NCBI RefSeq assembly: GCF_001571285.1
Contig: NZ_BCTM01000006.1
Coordinates: forward strand, 62,001-126,000
Direction: 5' to 3'
From: Kluyvera cryocrescens NBRC 102467
GTDB lineage: Bacteria > Pseudomonadota > Gammaproteobacteria > Enterobacterales > Enterobacteriaceae
Length of the DNA stretch: 64,000 nt
Below are positions 1 to 8,003 of the stretch, piece by piece. The notes below the pieces were generated by a model that saw nothing but the letters and a program-made list of their open reading frames with translations, did not search any database and had not been told where the DNA came from. Position numbers and translations under genes: made by a program. Each line of letters begins with the position of its first letter. The first letter of the stretch is position 1.

Positions 1-638
1 CTGCCGCCAACGCGCTGCTCAAAACGCTGGAAGAACCACCGAAAAATACCTGGTTTTTCCTCGCTTGCGAAGAACCTGCGCGACTGCTGGCCACTTTACG
101 CAGCCGCTGTCGCTTCTATCATTTGGCGCCACCGGGCGAACCCTACGCGCTGGCGTGGCTTGAGCGAGAAACCAGCGCTTCGCGCGATACGCTGTTGACC
201 GCCCTGCGCCTGTGCGACCATGCGCCTGCTGCGGCGCTTGAGCTGCTGGCGCCGGACAGTTGGTCGGCGCGCGAAAAGCTATGCCAGGCGCTAAGCGGTT
301 GCTTAAACAGTGGTGACTGGCTGGCGCTCTTACCGGCGCTGAACCATGATTCAGTCGTACAGCGCCTGCACTGGTTGTCATCGTTACTGCTGGATGCCCT
401 AAAGCAACAGCAGCGGATCACCCGATTGACCAATGCCGATAGCCTGGCGCTGGTTGAACAGTTAGCCCGCACGCTGTCTGCCTCACGTTTGCAGGCGATA
501 GCTGCGGATGCATGCGCCTGCCGTGAACAGCTACTGAGCGTAACGGGGCTGAACCGCGAGTTAATCCTCACCGAGCGCCTGCTGCGCTGGGAACAATATT
601 TGCAACCTGGTGCGATATTGCCAGTATCCCACCTTTAA
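1..638 (+). CDS. holB: DNA polymerase III delta-prime subunit, C-terminal part
   Basis: The gene is cut by the left edge of the window; the reading frame is open from base 3 and ends at a TAA at 636-638. HolB is a non-ATPase subunit of the clamp loader that opens the sliding beta clamp. The visible part begins with the AAA+ core motif LLKTLEEPP, followed by the SRC motif (LRSRC) whose arginine acts in trans on the neighbouring ATPase subunit, then the helical C-terminal domain that joins the clamp-loader collar. It ends LPVSHL, close to the E. coli ending as I recall it. The next gene is ycfH, as in E. coli. The 157 bp between them hold no gene I can support. Confidence 0.93.
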   Translation, partial: AANALLKTLEEPPKNTWFFLACEEPARLLATLRSRCRFYHLAPPGEPYALAWLERETSASRDTLLTALRLCDHAPAAALELLAPDSWSAREKLCQALSGCLNSGDWLALLPALNHDSVVQRLHWLSSLLLDALKQQQRITRLTNADSLALVEQLARTLSASRLQAIAADACACREQLLSVTGLNRELILTERLLRWEQYLQPGAILPVSHL

Positions 639-795
639 GTGCCTGACCTGCCAGGCTGCTTTATGCGTCAATTTGGCCGCGGCCAGTGCTCGAAATCCTC
701 ACGTACTTGGTGTACGCTCCGGTTTCTGCGCGCTGTTCAGCGCCAAACTGGCCTCCACCGTGACGCCTACTGGAATAGGTTCTAAGAGAGACATT

Positions 796-1590
796 ATGTT
801 TTTAGTCGACTCGCACTGCCATCTTGATGGCCTTGATTATCAATCCCTGCATAAAGACGTTGATGATGTGATGGCAAAAGCCGCCGCGCGCGACGTCCGT
901 TTTGCGCTTGCGGTTGCCACTACGTTACCCGGTTATCGCCAGATGCGTGAACTGGTGGGTGAGCGCCCGGAAGTGGTGTTCTCCTGCGGCGTCCATCCTT
1001 TGAATCAGGATGAACCCTACGATGTTGAAGATCTGCGTCGTATGGCGGCGGAAGAGGGCGTTGTGGCGATGGGGGAAACCGGGCTGGATTACTTCTATAC
1101 CCCGGAAACCAAAAGCCAGCAGCAGCTCTCGTTTCGCCAACATATCCAGATTGGCCGCGAGCTGAATAAACCGGTGATCGTGCACACCCGCGATGCACGC
1201 GCCGATACGCTTGCGATCCTGCGCGAAGAAAGCGTGATGGATTGCGGCGGTGTACTACACTGTTTCACAGAAGATACTGAGACGGCGGGTAAGCTGCTGG
1301 ATATGGGGTTCTATATTTCGTTTTCCGGGATTGTGACTTTCCGCAATGCCGAGCAGCTTCGTGAGGCCGCGCGCTACGTTCCGCTCGACCGCCTGCTGGT
1401 TGAAACCGACTCACCTTATCTGGCGCCGGTGCCGCATCGTGGCAAAGAGAACCAGCCCGCGATGGTGCGTGACGTGGCGGAATACATGGCCGTACTGAAG
1501 GGCGTTAGCGTTGAAGAGCTGGCGCAGCAGACAACGGATAACTTCGCAAACCTCTTCCATATCGATCCCGCCCGCCTGCAATCTTGCTGA
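796..1590 (+). CDS. ycfH: TatD-family metal-dependent hydrolase YcfH
   Basis: A 264-residue TIM-barrel hydrolase of the TatD DNase family. It starts MFLVDSHCHLD, where the HxH metal pair sits, and carries the family motifs GETGLDY, the VHTRDA histidine, HCF and ETDSPYLAP near the C terminus. The ATG at 796 follows a GAGAGA ribosome-binding stretch and gives the usual family length; a longer upstream extension has no sensible start. The family acts on nucleic-acid 3' ends or similar phosphodiesters in the cytoplasm, but the substrate of YcfH itself is not settled. It lies between holB and ptsG, the E. coli order. Confidence 0.93.
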   Translation: MFLVDSHCHLDGLDYQSLHKDVDDVMAKAAARDVRFALAVATTLPGYRQMRELVGERPEVVFSCGVHPLNQDEPYDVEDLRRMAAEEGVVAMGETGLDYFYTPETKSQQQLSFRQHIQIGRELNKPVIVHTRDARADTLAILREESVMDCGGVLHCFTEDTETAGKLLDMGFYISFSGIVTFRNAEQLREAARYVPLDRLLVETDSPYLAPVPHRGKENQPAMVRDVAEYMAVLKGVSVEELAQQTTDNFANLFHIDPARLQSC

Positions 1591-1733
1591 TTTTTTGGCT
1601 TATTTTAATGCTCGTAATTAATGGTCAAAGCGAGTACAGTTCACCGCCGTAAAAGTGGCGGTGAATGTTAATCTTGCAACATACAGACACTGTTTATGTA
1701 AAGAAGATTAAGTTTTTCAGCCATAGCTCTTTG

Positions 1734-1785
1734 AAACGTGATAGCCGTCAAACAAAATCAGAGTTAATTATTTTACTCTGTGTAA
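1734..1785 (+). promoter_or_regulatory. ptsG promoter with CRP-type site
   Basis: A CRP-like half-site pair (CGTGA, 6-bp spacer, TCAAA) is centred near 1744.5. A TACTCT -10 element lies at about 1774-1779, which would place the transcript start near 1785, about 40 bp from the CRP centre. This matches the class II, cAMP-CRP-activated and Mlc-repressed ptsG promoter known from E. coli. Mlc sites were not located. The start point is inferred from spacing. Confidence 0.65.
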
Positions 1786-1867
1786 TAAATAAAGGGCGCT
1801 TTAGATGCCCTGACCCTGGTGAGTCTCTCCCCACTCACTAATGCGTGAAAACGTAGATAAAAGTACA

Positions 1868-1888
1868 AATACTCAGGAGCACTCCTAA
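1868..1888 (+). promoter_or_regulatory. SgrS small-RNA target over the ptsG ribosome-binding site
   Basis: The stretch ACTCAGGAGCACTC just before the ptsG ATG is the sequence that the E. coli sugar-phosphate-stress RNA SgrS pairs with to block ptsG translation. It includes the Shine-Dalgarno AGGAG. Conservation of this block suggests glucose-phosphate stress control is kept. SgrS itself is not in the window. Confidence 0.7.
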
Positions 1889-1890
1889 TT

Positions 1891-3324
1891 ATGTTTAAGA
1901 ATGCATTTGCTAACCTGCAGAAGGTCGGTAAATCGCTGATGCTGCCGGTTTCCGTGCTGCCTATCGCAGGTATCCTGCTGGGCGTCGGTTCCGCAAACTT
2001 CAGCTGGCTGCCAGCCGTCGTCTCTCATGTTATGGCTGAAGCAGGCGGTTCTGTTTTTGCTAACATGCCACTTATCTTCGCTATCGGTGTTGCTTTAGGT
2101 TTCACCAATAACGACGGTGTATCCGCACTGGCTTCGGTCGTGGCTTACGGCATCATGGTAAAAACCATGGCTGTGGTTGCGCCGCTGGTACTGCATTTAC
2201 CGGCTGAAGAAATCGCCGCAAAACACCTGGCTGATACCGGTGTTCTGGGGGGCATCATCGCGGGTGCGATTGCAGCCTACATGTTCAACCGTTTCTACCG
2301 CATCAAGCTGCCAGAATATCTGGGCTTCTTTGCCGGTAAACGTTTTGTTCCGATCATTTCTGGTCTGACTGCCATCTTCATGGGTATCGTGCTGTCCTTC
2401 ATTTGGCCGCCAATCGGTACCGCTATTCAGACCTTCTCTCAGTGGGCCGCGTACCAGAACCCTGTTGTGGCGTTCGGTATCTACGGTTTCATCGAACGTT
2501 GCCTGGTGCCGTTTGGTCTGCACCACATCTGGAACGTTCCATTCCAGATGCAGATCGGTGAATACACCAACGCAGCAGGTCAGGTCTTCCATGGCGACAT
2601 TCCTCGCTACATGGCAGGCGACCCAACTGCGGGCAAACTGTCCGGTGGCTTCCTGTTCAAAATGTACGGCCTGCCGGCTGCAGCTATCGCGATCTGGCAT
2701 TCTGCTAAACCAGAAAACCGCGCGAAAGTGGGCGGTATCATGATCTCCGCAGCGCTGACCTCGTTCCTGACCGGTATTACCGAGCCGATCGAGTTCTCCT
2801 TCATGTTCGTTGCGCCGATCCTGTACGTCATCCACGCGATTCTGGCGGGTCTGGCATTCCCAATCTGTATTCTGCTGGGTATGCGTGACGGTACGTCGTT
2901 CTCTCACGGTCTTATCGACTTTATCGTTCTGTCCGGCAACAGCAGCAAGCTGTGGCTGTTCCCGATAGTCGGTATCTGCTATGCGATCGTGTACTACGTC
3001 GTGTTCCGCGTGCTGATTAAAGCACTGGATCTGAAAACGCCGGGTCGTGAAGATACTTCTGAAGATGCTAAAGCTACCGCAACCAGTGAAATGGCTCCGG
3101 CGCTGATTGCTGCCTTCGGTGGTAAAGAAAACATCACTAACCTTGACGCCTGTATCACCCGTCTGCGTGTGAGCGTAGCCGACGTTGCTAAAGTGGATCA
3201 GGCTGGCCTGAAGAAACTGGGCGCTGCGGGTGTTGTGGTTGCAGGTTCCGGCGTTCAGGCAATTTTCGGTACCAAATCCGATAACCTGAAAACCGAGATG
3301 GACGACTATATTCGCAATAACTAA
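1891..3324 (+). CDS. ptsG: PTS glucose-specific EIICB component
   Basis: A 477-residue inner-membrane permease that imports glucose and phosphorylates it to glucose 6-phosphate using phosphate passed from EIIA-Glc. The EIIC domain (about residues 1-390) is strongly hydrophobic and begins [20 protein letters not shown] linker rich in Ala, Thr and Glu leads to the cytoplasmic EIIB domain, whose phospho-accepting cysteine sits in [11 protein letters not shown]. Length equals that of E. coli PtsG. Transcription probably starts near 1785 and the gene ends in an intrinsic terminator at 3355. Regulation by CRP, Mlc and SgrS is expected from the upstream sequence. Confidence 0.97.
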   Translation: MFKNAFANLQKVGKSLMLPVSVLPIAGILLGVGSANFSWLPAVVSHVMAEAGGSVFANMPLIFAIGVALGFTNNDGVSALASVVAYGIMVKTMAVVAPLVLHLPAEEIAAKHLADTGVLGGIIAGAIAAYMFNRFYRIKLPEYLGFFAGKRFVPIISGLTAIFMGIVLSFIWPPIGTAIQTFSQWAAYQNPVVAFGIYGFIERCLVPFGLHHIWNVPFQMQIGEYTNAAGQVFHGDIPRYMAGDPTAGKLSGGFLFKMYGLPAAAIAIWHSAKPENRAKVGGIMISAALTSFLTGITEPIEFSFMFVAPILYVIHAILAGLAFPICILLGMRDGTSFSHGLIDFIVLSGNSSKLWLFPIVGICYAIVYYVVFRVLIKALDLKTPGREDTSEDAKATATSEMAPALIAAFGGKENITNLDACITRLRVSVADVAKVDQAGLKKLGAAGVVVAGSGVQAIFGTKSDNLKTEMDDYIRNN

Positions 3325-3354
3325 GTTATTCGAAGTCGTAGTATTGGGGAGACT

Positions 3355-3380
3355 AAGGCAGCCAAATGGCTGCCTTTTTT
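3355..3380 (+). terminator. Intrinsic terminator of ptsG
   Basis: Arms AAGGCAGCC and GGCTGCCTT with an AAAT loop are followed by a T run, about 30 bp after the ptsG stop. Confidence 0.88.
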
Positions 3381-3460
3381 ATGCCTCGGGTTTGGCCTCG
3401 GTTCCGGGCCACTGGTCTGAAAATGGGCTTAACGACCGAGCTCGGGCACGCAATCTGGAC

Positions 3461-3486
3461 AATAAAAAAGGAGCCCGTAGGCTCCT
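3461..3486 (-). terminator. Intrinsic terminator of fhuE
   Basis: Read on the minus strand, AGGAGCC, a TACG loop and GGCTCCT are followed by TTTTTATT. It lies 22 bp beyond the fhuE stop and so separates the convergent ptsG and fhuE transcripts. Confidence 0.85.
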
Positions 3487-3507
3487 GTGGTATGGGTGAG
3501 AATGACA

Positions 3508-5691
3508 TCAGAACTGATAGCTTGCGGTCACGCTGACGTTACGCGGTTCGCCGTAGACAATTGACCCGTCGATGTTCGTGTCGTAGGTCTTGTCGAACAG
3601 GTTGTTGAGGTTACCCTGCACGGAGAAGTTCTTGGTGAACTGGTAGCGGGTGAACAGATCAACCAGCGCGTAGCTGCCCTGTTCGGCGCGGAAGGTACCA
3701 AATGACGTCACGGTATCTTTGTAGACGCGGTTCTGCCAGTTAACGCCGCCGCCAACGGTCAGCTCAGGCATCGCCGGCAGGCGATAGCGGGTAAATAGCT
3801 TCACCGTAGTGCGCGGCAGGTTCGGGTTAATCGCGTTGCCTTCGTTATCTTCAGCGACATAGCGGGTAGCACCAAAGGTCATCTGCCAGTTATCGGTCAG
3901 CGCGCCGTTAATCTCAAACTCGACGCCTTTACTGACGGTCCCGTCCGCGGTGGTATAGGCCGTCTCGCCGTTGCTGCCGGCAATCGGTACCCCGGTAGAC
4001 TGCGCCAGGTTGTCCTGCTCAATACGGAAGATGGCCAGGCTGGTGGTTAAGCGGCTGTCCATCCAGTCGGATTTCAAGCCCACTTCATAGTTGTTGCCGG
4101 TAATCGGCTTCAGGTACTGCCCCGAACTACTACGCTCATTCTGCGGCTGGAAGATAGAGGTATAGCTGGCGTAGGTTGACCAGTTATCGTTGATATCAAA
4201 CACCAGGCCCGCATACGGCGTAGTGTGATTTTGCTCCATCGTGTAGGTCAGCGTACCTACGCTCCAGTTGGTGTAGCGGGCGCCAACGATCAGATGCAGC
4301 GGGTCAGCCAGCGTGATACGCGTTGCGGCGTACAGCGATTTCATGCGCGTCGTATCGTCTTGCGCCAGGCTTTGTGGATTCCAGTCGGTTTCCGGGAAGC
4401 TGGCGCTGTTGAAGTTATTAAAGTTGCCGATGGCATCCGGGAAGACGTTGTCCCACGAGCTGAAGTAGCGGTTGTTCTGCTTACTGTAGCTGCCGCCGAG
4501 CATCAGGTTATGCTGACGACCGAACAGGTCATAGCTGCCGTCGGCGTACAGATCCAGCGCATCCACTTTCCGCTTGCCGCTGTTCCAGCCGGTTCCGCCG
4601 ACGTATTCATAGTCTGGACCGTAGCTGCCGTACGGACCCACCAGAGAACCATCGGCTTTGTTCACATAGGCATCGATATACATCATTTTGCTGTCGAACT
4701 TCACCTCGGAGTGGGTGGCATTCAGCGTGGCCTGCCACGTATCGGCAAAGCGCTGGGTCAGAGACATGAAGACTTTGTTGATGTCTTTATCGTTGTAGGC
4801 CCAATCCGGCGAGGTGCTGTGCGCGCGATCGTAATGGTTGGTGCTGCCATCGGTATTCCAGCGCGGCAGGCCACCCCAGGTTGGGCTGTTGATATCGATA
4901 CGCTGATACTCATAGCCCACGGACAGGCTGGTGGTATCCCCTAAGTCAGCGTCGAGAATACCGGAGAAGAACGTTTTATCGTTGTTGTAGCGGTCGAGCC
5001 AGGAGTCATTGTTTTGATAACCGGCCACAATACGCGCCCGGACTTTACCGTCTTCGGTCAGCGGGCTTTGCAGATCCGCAACGTAACGTTGCTTATTCCA
5101 GCTACCGTATTCGGCGGAGAGGTTGCCTTTGAATTCGCGGCTGGTGGCATGTTTGCGGATCATGTTAATGGAGGCGGAAGGGTTCCCTGTACCGGTCATT
5201 AGCCCGTTAGCGCCACGTACCACTTCCACACGTTCAAACAGCGCAGTATCGGATAGCGCATCCCCCAGGTTCCAGCGGGATTCAAAATAGGTCGGAATGC
5301 CGTCGACCATATAGTTATCGATCTGGAAACCGCGGGAGAAGTAGCTGGTACGGTCAGAGTCGGCCTGGCTGCTGGTGATGCCAATGGTGTTGTTCATCAC
5401 GTCGCCAAGGGTCTGCAACTGCTGATCCTGCATGCGCTGTTCGCTGATGATACTGACCGATTGTGGGATATCGCGCTGGATCATCTGCATCTTGGTGCCC
5501 GCGGTGGTGGCTTTAACGCTGTAGTCCTGCTGCTGCGCGTCGCTGCTGGTATCTGAAGAGCCTTCAACTACGATGGTATCTTCGGTTTTATCGGCGGCCT
5601 GGCTCAGCTGAGGGTAGAGCGCGAGTGCGACGCCCATAGCAATCAGTGACGGCGCGATGCGGCCATCCCGGGTGTGGGAAGTGAAAGACAT
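3508..5691 (-). CDS. fhuE: TonB-dependent ferric siderophore receptor FhuE (coprogen, rhodotorulate)
   Basis: A 727-residue outer-membrane receptor that takes up ferric coprogen, rhodotorulic acid and ferrioxamine B in E. coli, powered by TonB. A signal peptide ends near LSQAA; a TonB-box-like segment DTIVV follows, then the plug domain (RDIPQSVSII, FERVEVVRG, GTGNPSASINMIRK) and a 22-strand barrel ending in the terminal aromatic VSVTASYQF expected for outer-membrane insertion. Length is within two residues of E. coli FhuE. A Fur box lies just upstream, so iron repression is likely. In E. coli the next gene along is hinT; here the neighbour is a fimbrial island. Confidence 0.94.
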   Translation of the reverse strand: MSFTSHTRDGRIAPSLIAMGVALALYPQLSQAADKTEDTIVVEGSSDTSSDAQQQDYSVKATTAGTKMQMIQRDIPQSVSIISEQRMQDQQLQTLGDVMNNTIGITSSQADSDRTSYFSRGFQIDNYMVDGIPTYFESRWNLGDALSDTALFERVEVVRGANGLMTGTGNPSASINMIRKHATSREFKGNLSAEYGSWNKQRYVADLQSPLTEDGKVRARIVAGYQNNDSWLDRYNNDKTFFSGILDADLGDTTSLSVGYEYQRIDINSPTWGGLPRWNTDGSTNHYDRAHSTSPDWAYNDKDINKVFMSLTQRFADTWQATLNATHSEVKFDSKMMYIDAYVNKADGSLVGPYGSYGPDYEYVGGTGWNSGKRKVDALDLYADGSYDLFGRQHNLMLGGSYSKQNNRYFSSWDNVFPDAIGNFNNFNSASFPETDWNPQSLAQDDTTRMKSLYAATRITLADPLHLIVGARYTNWSVGTLTYTMEQNHTTPYAGLVFDINDNWSTYASYTSIFQPQNERSSSGQYLKPITGNNYEVGLKSDWMDSRLTTSLAIFRIEQDNLAQSTGVPIAGSNGETAYTTADGTVSKGVEFEINGALTDNWQMTFGATRYVAEDNEGNAINPNLPRTTVKLFTRYRLPAMPELTVGGGVNWQNRVYKDTVTSFGTFRAEQGSYALVDLFTRYQFTKNFSVQGNLNNLFDKTYDTNIDGSIVYGEPRNVSVTASYQF

Positions 5692-5700
5692 GGTAAATCC

Positions 5701-5719
5701 TTATCAATGATAGTTATTT
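5701..5719 (-). promoter_or_regulatory. Fur box of fhuE
   Basis: On the minus strand the sequence AAATAACTATCATTGATAA fits the array of NATWAT hexamers bound by Fur. It lies about 9 bp before the fhuE ATG, close to the ribosome-binding site. A second, weaker AATGAGAA-type match lies farther upstream near 5783-5800. Confidence 0.6.
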
Positions 5720-6597
5720 TTCTCCGAGGCTCTGCGGCCCCGGTCGAGATTTGCCACATGTAAATGCGGTATTGTGAATGCAAATGAGAAATATACGCAT
5801 TTTTATTGAAATGTAAACAGGCGTAAGAAGTCGATTCTGGTAGTAATGAAATGGCTTTTCATCTCTGAAGGGGCGCGATATGCGTTCGTGATAGCGCGGT
5901 TTTTATGGCGAAAAAATCCTTAATTAATAGACGATTCTTTTCATCGCGTATTTAGCCAGCGGCGTTGGCTTCGCGGTGCAGGCGATAGGGCAAAAAATGC
6001 GGATACGGACAGCCTGCCCAGGCGGATGACTCCTCCTCCAGCGCCGTAGGAGATTTCAATTCTCACGCGAAATCATCGCCTGGTGGCCTCTTTTCGCGAC
6101 ATGTTTTCACTGCATCAATAATTAAATAGTGGCAATTATCAGAGTTAATATATTACTGACAAGATAAAAGTGAAAACTCGGTATTGCCTCATCTATTTAT
6201 GACCTTTTCTTTCACGCTGCCGCGTTTGTTGCAATGGTTTTTTCTGATATTCATACGCGCATGCGCGAAAAAATGTCTCATCGTGGACAATTCAAGCGGC
6301 TTTATTATTATTTTAGACATTATTTACTTGTTAAATAAAAAAGCTTCGTTTTATTGATTGATCAGCGCAAACGATCGATAACCATATTATCGATCGTTAT
6401 TAACAATTAGACGGGTGGCAGGGCAGTTACTATTCTTTTTCGCGTTGAGATTTGCTTAATTTGCGTAAAGGTCTTTATTAATTGTTCCATTTAGTGAAGT
6501 TCGTACCACGGCAAATTTCACGGAATACATTCGGTTGTTAATAAATAACGAATGTTTGCGGAAGGAATTATTTTTTAATTAACAGGAGTTGTTTGAA
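5720..6597. other. Long AT-rich gene-free region before the fimbrial operon
   Basis: About 880 bp without a convincing gene on either strand. Its left end must contain the fhuE promoter (minus strand) and its right end the fimbrial promoter (plus strand). It holds a 12-bp palindrome CGCGCATGCGCG at 6256-6267, a 12-bp inverted repeat at 6370-6398, and a 9-bp inverted pair at 6103 and 6169. Such long AT-rich leaders are common upstream of fimbrial operons under H-NS and local regulators, but no regulator gene is visible here. Confidence 0.6.
6370..6398. repeat. Perfect 12-bp inverted repeat upstream of the fimbrial operon
   Basis: AACGATCGATAA and its exact reverse complement are separated by CCATA. 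There is no T run on either side, so it is not a terminator. Its position 200 bp before the first fimbrial gene fits an operator for a dimeric regulator. The regulator is unknown. Confidence 0.55.
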
Positions 6598-7146
6598 ATG
6601 AAAAAAGCATTATTAGGAATGTCTGTTGCTGCGGCGTTATTAGCTTCTGGTTCCGTACTGGCCGCTGAGCCGGTGGGGGCTGACTATAGCAGCATCGGTG
6701 TTCACGGCGTAGTCAGCTCAGGTACCTGTGACATTGTGGTCAATAATGGCCAGGACCTGACCCTGGATCCCGTCGACAAAGAAGATTTTGCTGCTGATGA
6801 TACCGTGATTGCGGCAAAACCATTGTCAATTAGCTTCAGCAACTGCGAACCGACGGTCACCACCGGTACCATCGCTTTTGTTAAAGATGGTGATGATATC
6901 GATCCGGTTACAGGTTATCTCACTAACGCCACGTCAAGCGGTGCGAAGTCCGTACAGATCGCACTGCAGGGAACAGATGGCGTGACGATGGATCTGAACA
7001 CCGCTGCGGGCATTCCTGTCGCCATTGATGCTACGACTCATGACGGTAGCGTTGCATTAACCGCAGGTTATGTCACACCGAATAAAAGCGAAGTGACTGC
7101 CGGTGTTGTTGATGGCTACGTGCGTTTCAGCGTGGACTACCTCTAA
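6598..7146 (+). CDS. Chaperone-usher fimbrial major subunit
   Basis: A 182-residue pilin. The signal peptide MKKALLGMSVAAALLASGSVLA is followed by a mature domain with the two cysteines of the pilin fold (SSGTCDIVV and SFSNCEP) and an alternating hydrophobic C-terminal beta zipper ending YVRFSVDYL, the chaperone-recognised strand. The ATG at 6598 is preferred over an in-frame TTG at 6589 because AGGAG lies nine bases before it. It is the first gene of a co-directional operon. The strong hairpin right after it suggests this subunit is made in excess, which points to the shaft protein. The fimbrial type could not be named. Confidence 0.85.
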   Translation: MKKALLGMSVAAALLASGSVLAAEPVGADYSSIGVHGVVSSGTCDIVVNNGQDLTLDPVDKEDFAADDTVIAAKPLSISFSNCEPTVTTGTIAFVKDGDDIDPVTGYLTNATSSGAKSVQIALQGTDGVTMDLNTAAGIPVAIDATTHDGSVALTAGYVTPNKSEVTAGVVDGYVRFSVDYL

Positions 7147-7158
7147 TAAACACGACTG

Positions 7159-7188
7159 CTCTGCCATCTGCTTCGGCAGATGGCAGAG
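7159..7188 (+). promoter_or_regulatory. UUCG-capped hairpin after the major pilin gene
   Basis: Thirteen perfect base pairs (CTCTGCCATCTGC with its complement) close a TTCG tetraloop, 13 bp after the pilin stop. No T run follows, so it is more likely an mRNA-stabilising or processing element than a terminator. Such elements raise shaft-subunit output relative to the assembly genes downstream. Confidence 0.8.
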
Positions 7189-7229
7189 ATTAAACGTCCC
7201 TAACGTTTGAGATCAGCAAGGAAGAGCTT

Positions 7230-7967
7230 ATGTCGTTGTTTACGGGTAAAACCCTTATCGCCGCGGGCATCGGCGGACTTTTGGCGATGTCACTTTCCGC
7301 CCATGCTGGCGTCGTGCTGTCCTCTAGTCGGGTGATTTACGGGCAGACGTTGCATGAAAAAACCATCAAGGCGACTAACCGTGGCAGCAGCCCGGTCCTT
7401 ATTCAGACGTGGATTGACGACGGACGAGAAAACCAGGCTCCGGATAAACTCAATTTGCCGTTTATGGTGACTCCACCCGTCGGGCGTTTGGATCCGGGCC
7501 GGGAACAAACTATCAAAATCACCGCTCTGAATACCACTTTTCCTCAGGATCGAGAGTCCGTTTACTGGCTAAGCGTACTGGAAATCCCCGCGAAATCGAA
7601 AGCATCGGCAAACGCCAACACCCTACAGGTCGCATTACGTACGCGAATAAAGTTGTTTTGGCGGCCTGACCATTTAGCCGGTTCGGCAACCGAAGCTGCC
7701 GAACATTTACAGTGGCAGTGGAGTAGTGAAAATGGCAAGCCAGCGCTGATCGCCAATAACACCTCACCTTATTATGTTTCGCTGAGTAAGGCTGAAGTGA
7801 AATCAGGCGCAATGCAGTGGACGGTGACCCCAAAAATGATCCCGCCTTTTGGTAAAGAAACGCTCGCCGTTAATTCTTTAAAGGCGACACCCGGCTCGGC
7901 AGAAATACACTATATCGCTATCGGCGATCTGGGAAATATTCTGGATAACAATCAGAAAATTAAATAA
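7230..7967 (+). CDS. Periplasmic fimbrial chaperone (PapD/FimC family)
   Basis: A 245-residue two-domain immunoglobulin-like chaperone that caps pilin subunits in the periplasm by donor-strand complementation and delivers them to the usher. A signal peptide ends at AHA. The conserved SSRVIY segment at the start of the mature protein and RIKLFWRP in domain 1 hold the arginine and lysine that anchor subunit C termini. The loop between the F1 and G1 strands looks short, suggesting the FGS class used for rod-like pili. A ribosome-binding GGAAGAG precedes the ATG. It lies between the major pilin and the usher. Confidence 0.93.
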   Translation: MSLFTGKTLIAAGIGGLLAMSLSAHAGVVLSSSRVIYGQTLHEKTIKATNRGSSPVLIQTWIDDGRENQAPDKLNLPFMVTPPVGRLDPGREQTIKITALNTTFPQDRESVYWLSVLEIPAKSKASANANTLQVALRTRIKLFWRPDHLAGSATEAAEHLQWQWSSENGKPALIANNTSPYYVSLSKAEVKSGAMQWTVTPKMIPPFGKETLAVNSLKATPGSAEIHYIAIGDLGNILDNNQKIK

Positions 7968-8003
7968 CCCATCGTTATTTATCCCGCTCATGGAAAAAAG
8001 AAC

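Noticed and set aside
662-770. Possible dispersed repeat with CGTAC-TTGGT-GTACG between holB and ycfH
   Set aside because: The text seems familiar from other enterobacterial intergenic regions, but the five-bp stem is too short to call an element without a search.
639-795. Open frame running from holB into ycfH that would extend ycfH by 62 codons
   Set aside because: The extension has no ribosome-binding site and does not match the family; ATG 796 gives the normal length.
6103-6177. 9-bp inverted pair GTTTTCACT / AGTGAAAAC upstream of the fimbrial operon, as a possible phase-variable switch
   Set aside because: Only 57 bp separate the arms, and no recombinase gene of the FimB/FimE type lies nearby; a 9-bp match in AT-rich DNA is likely by chance.
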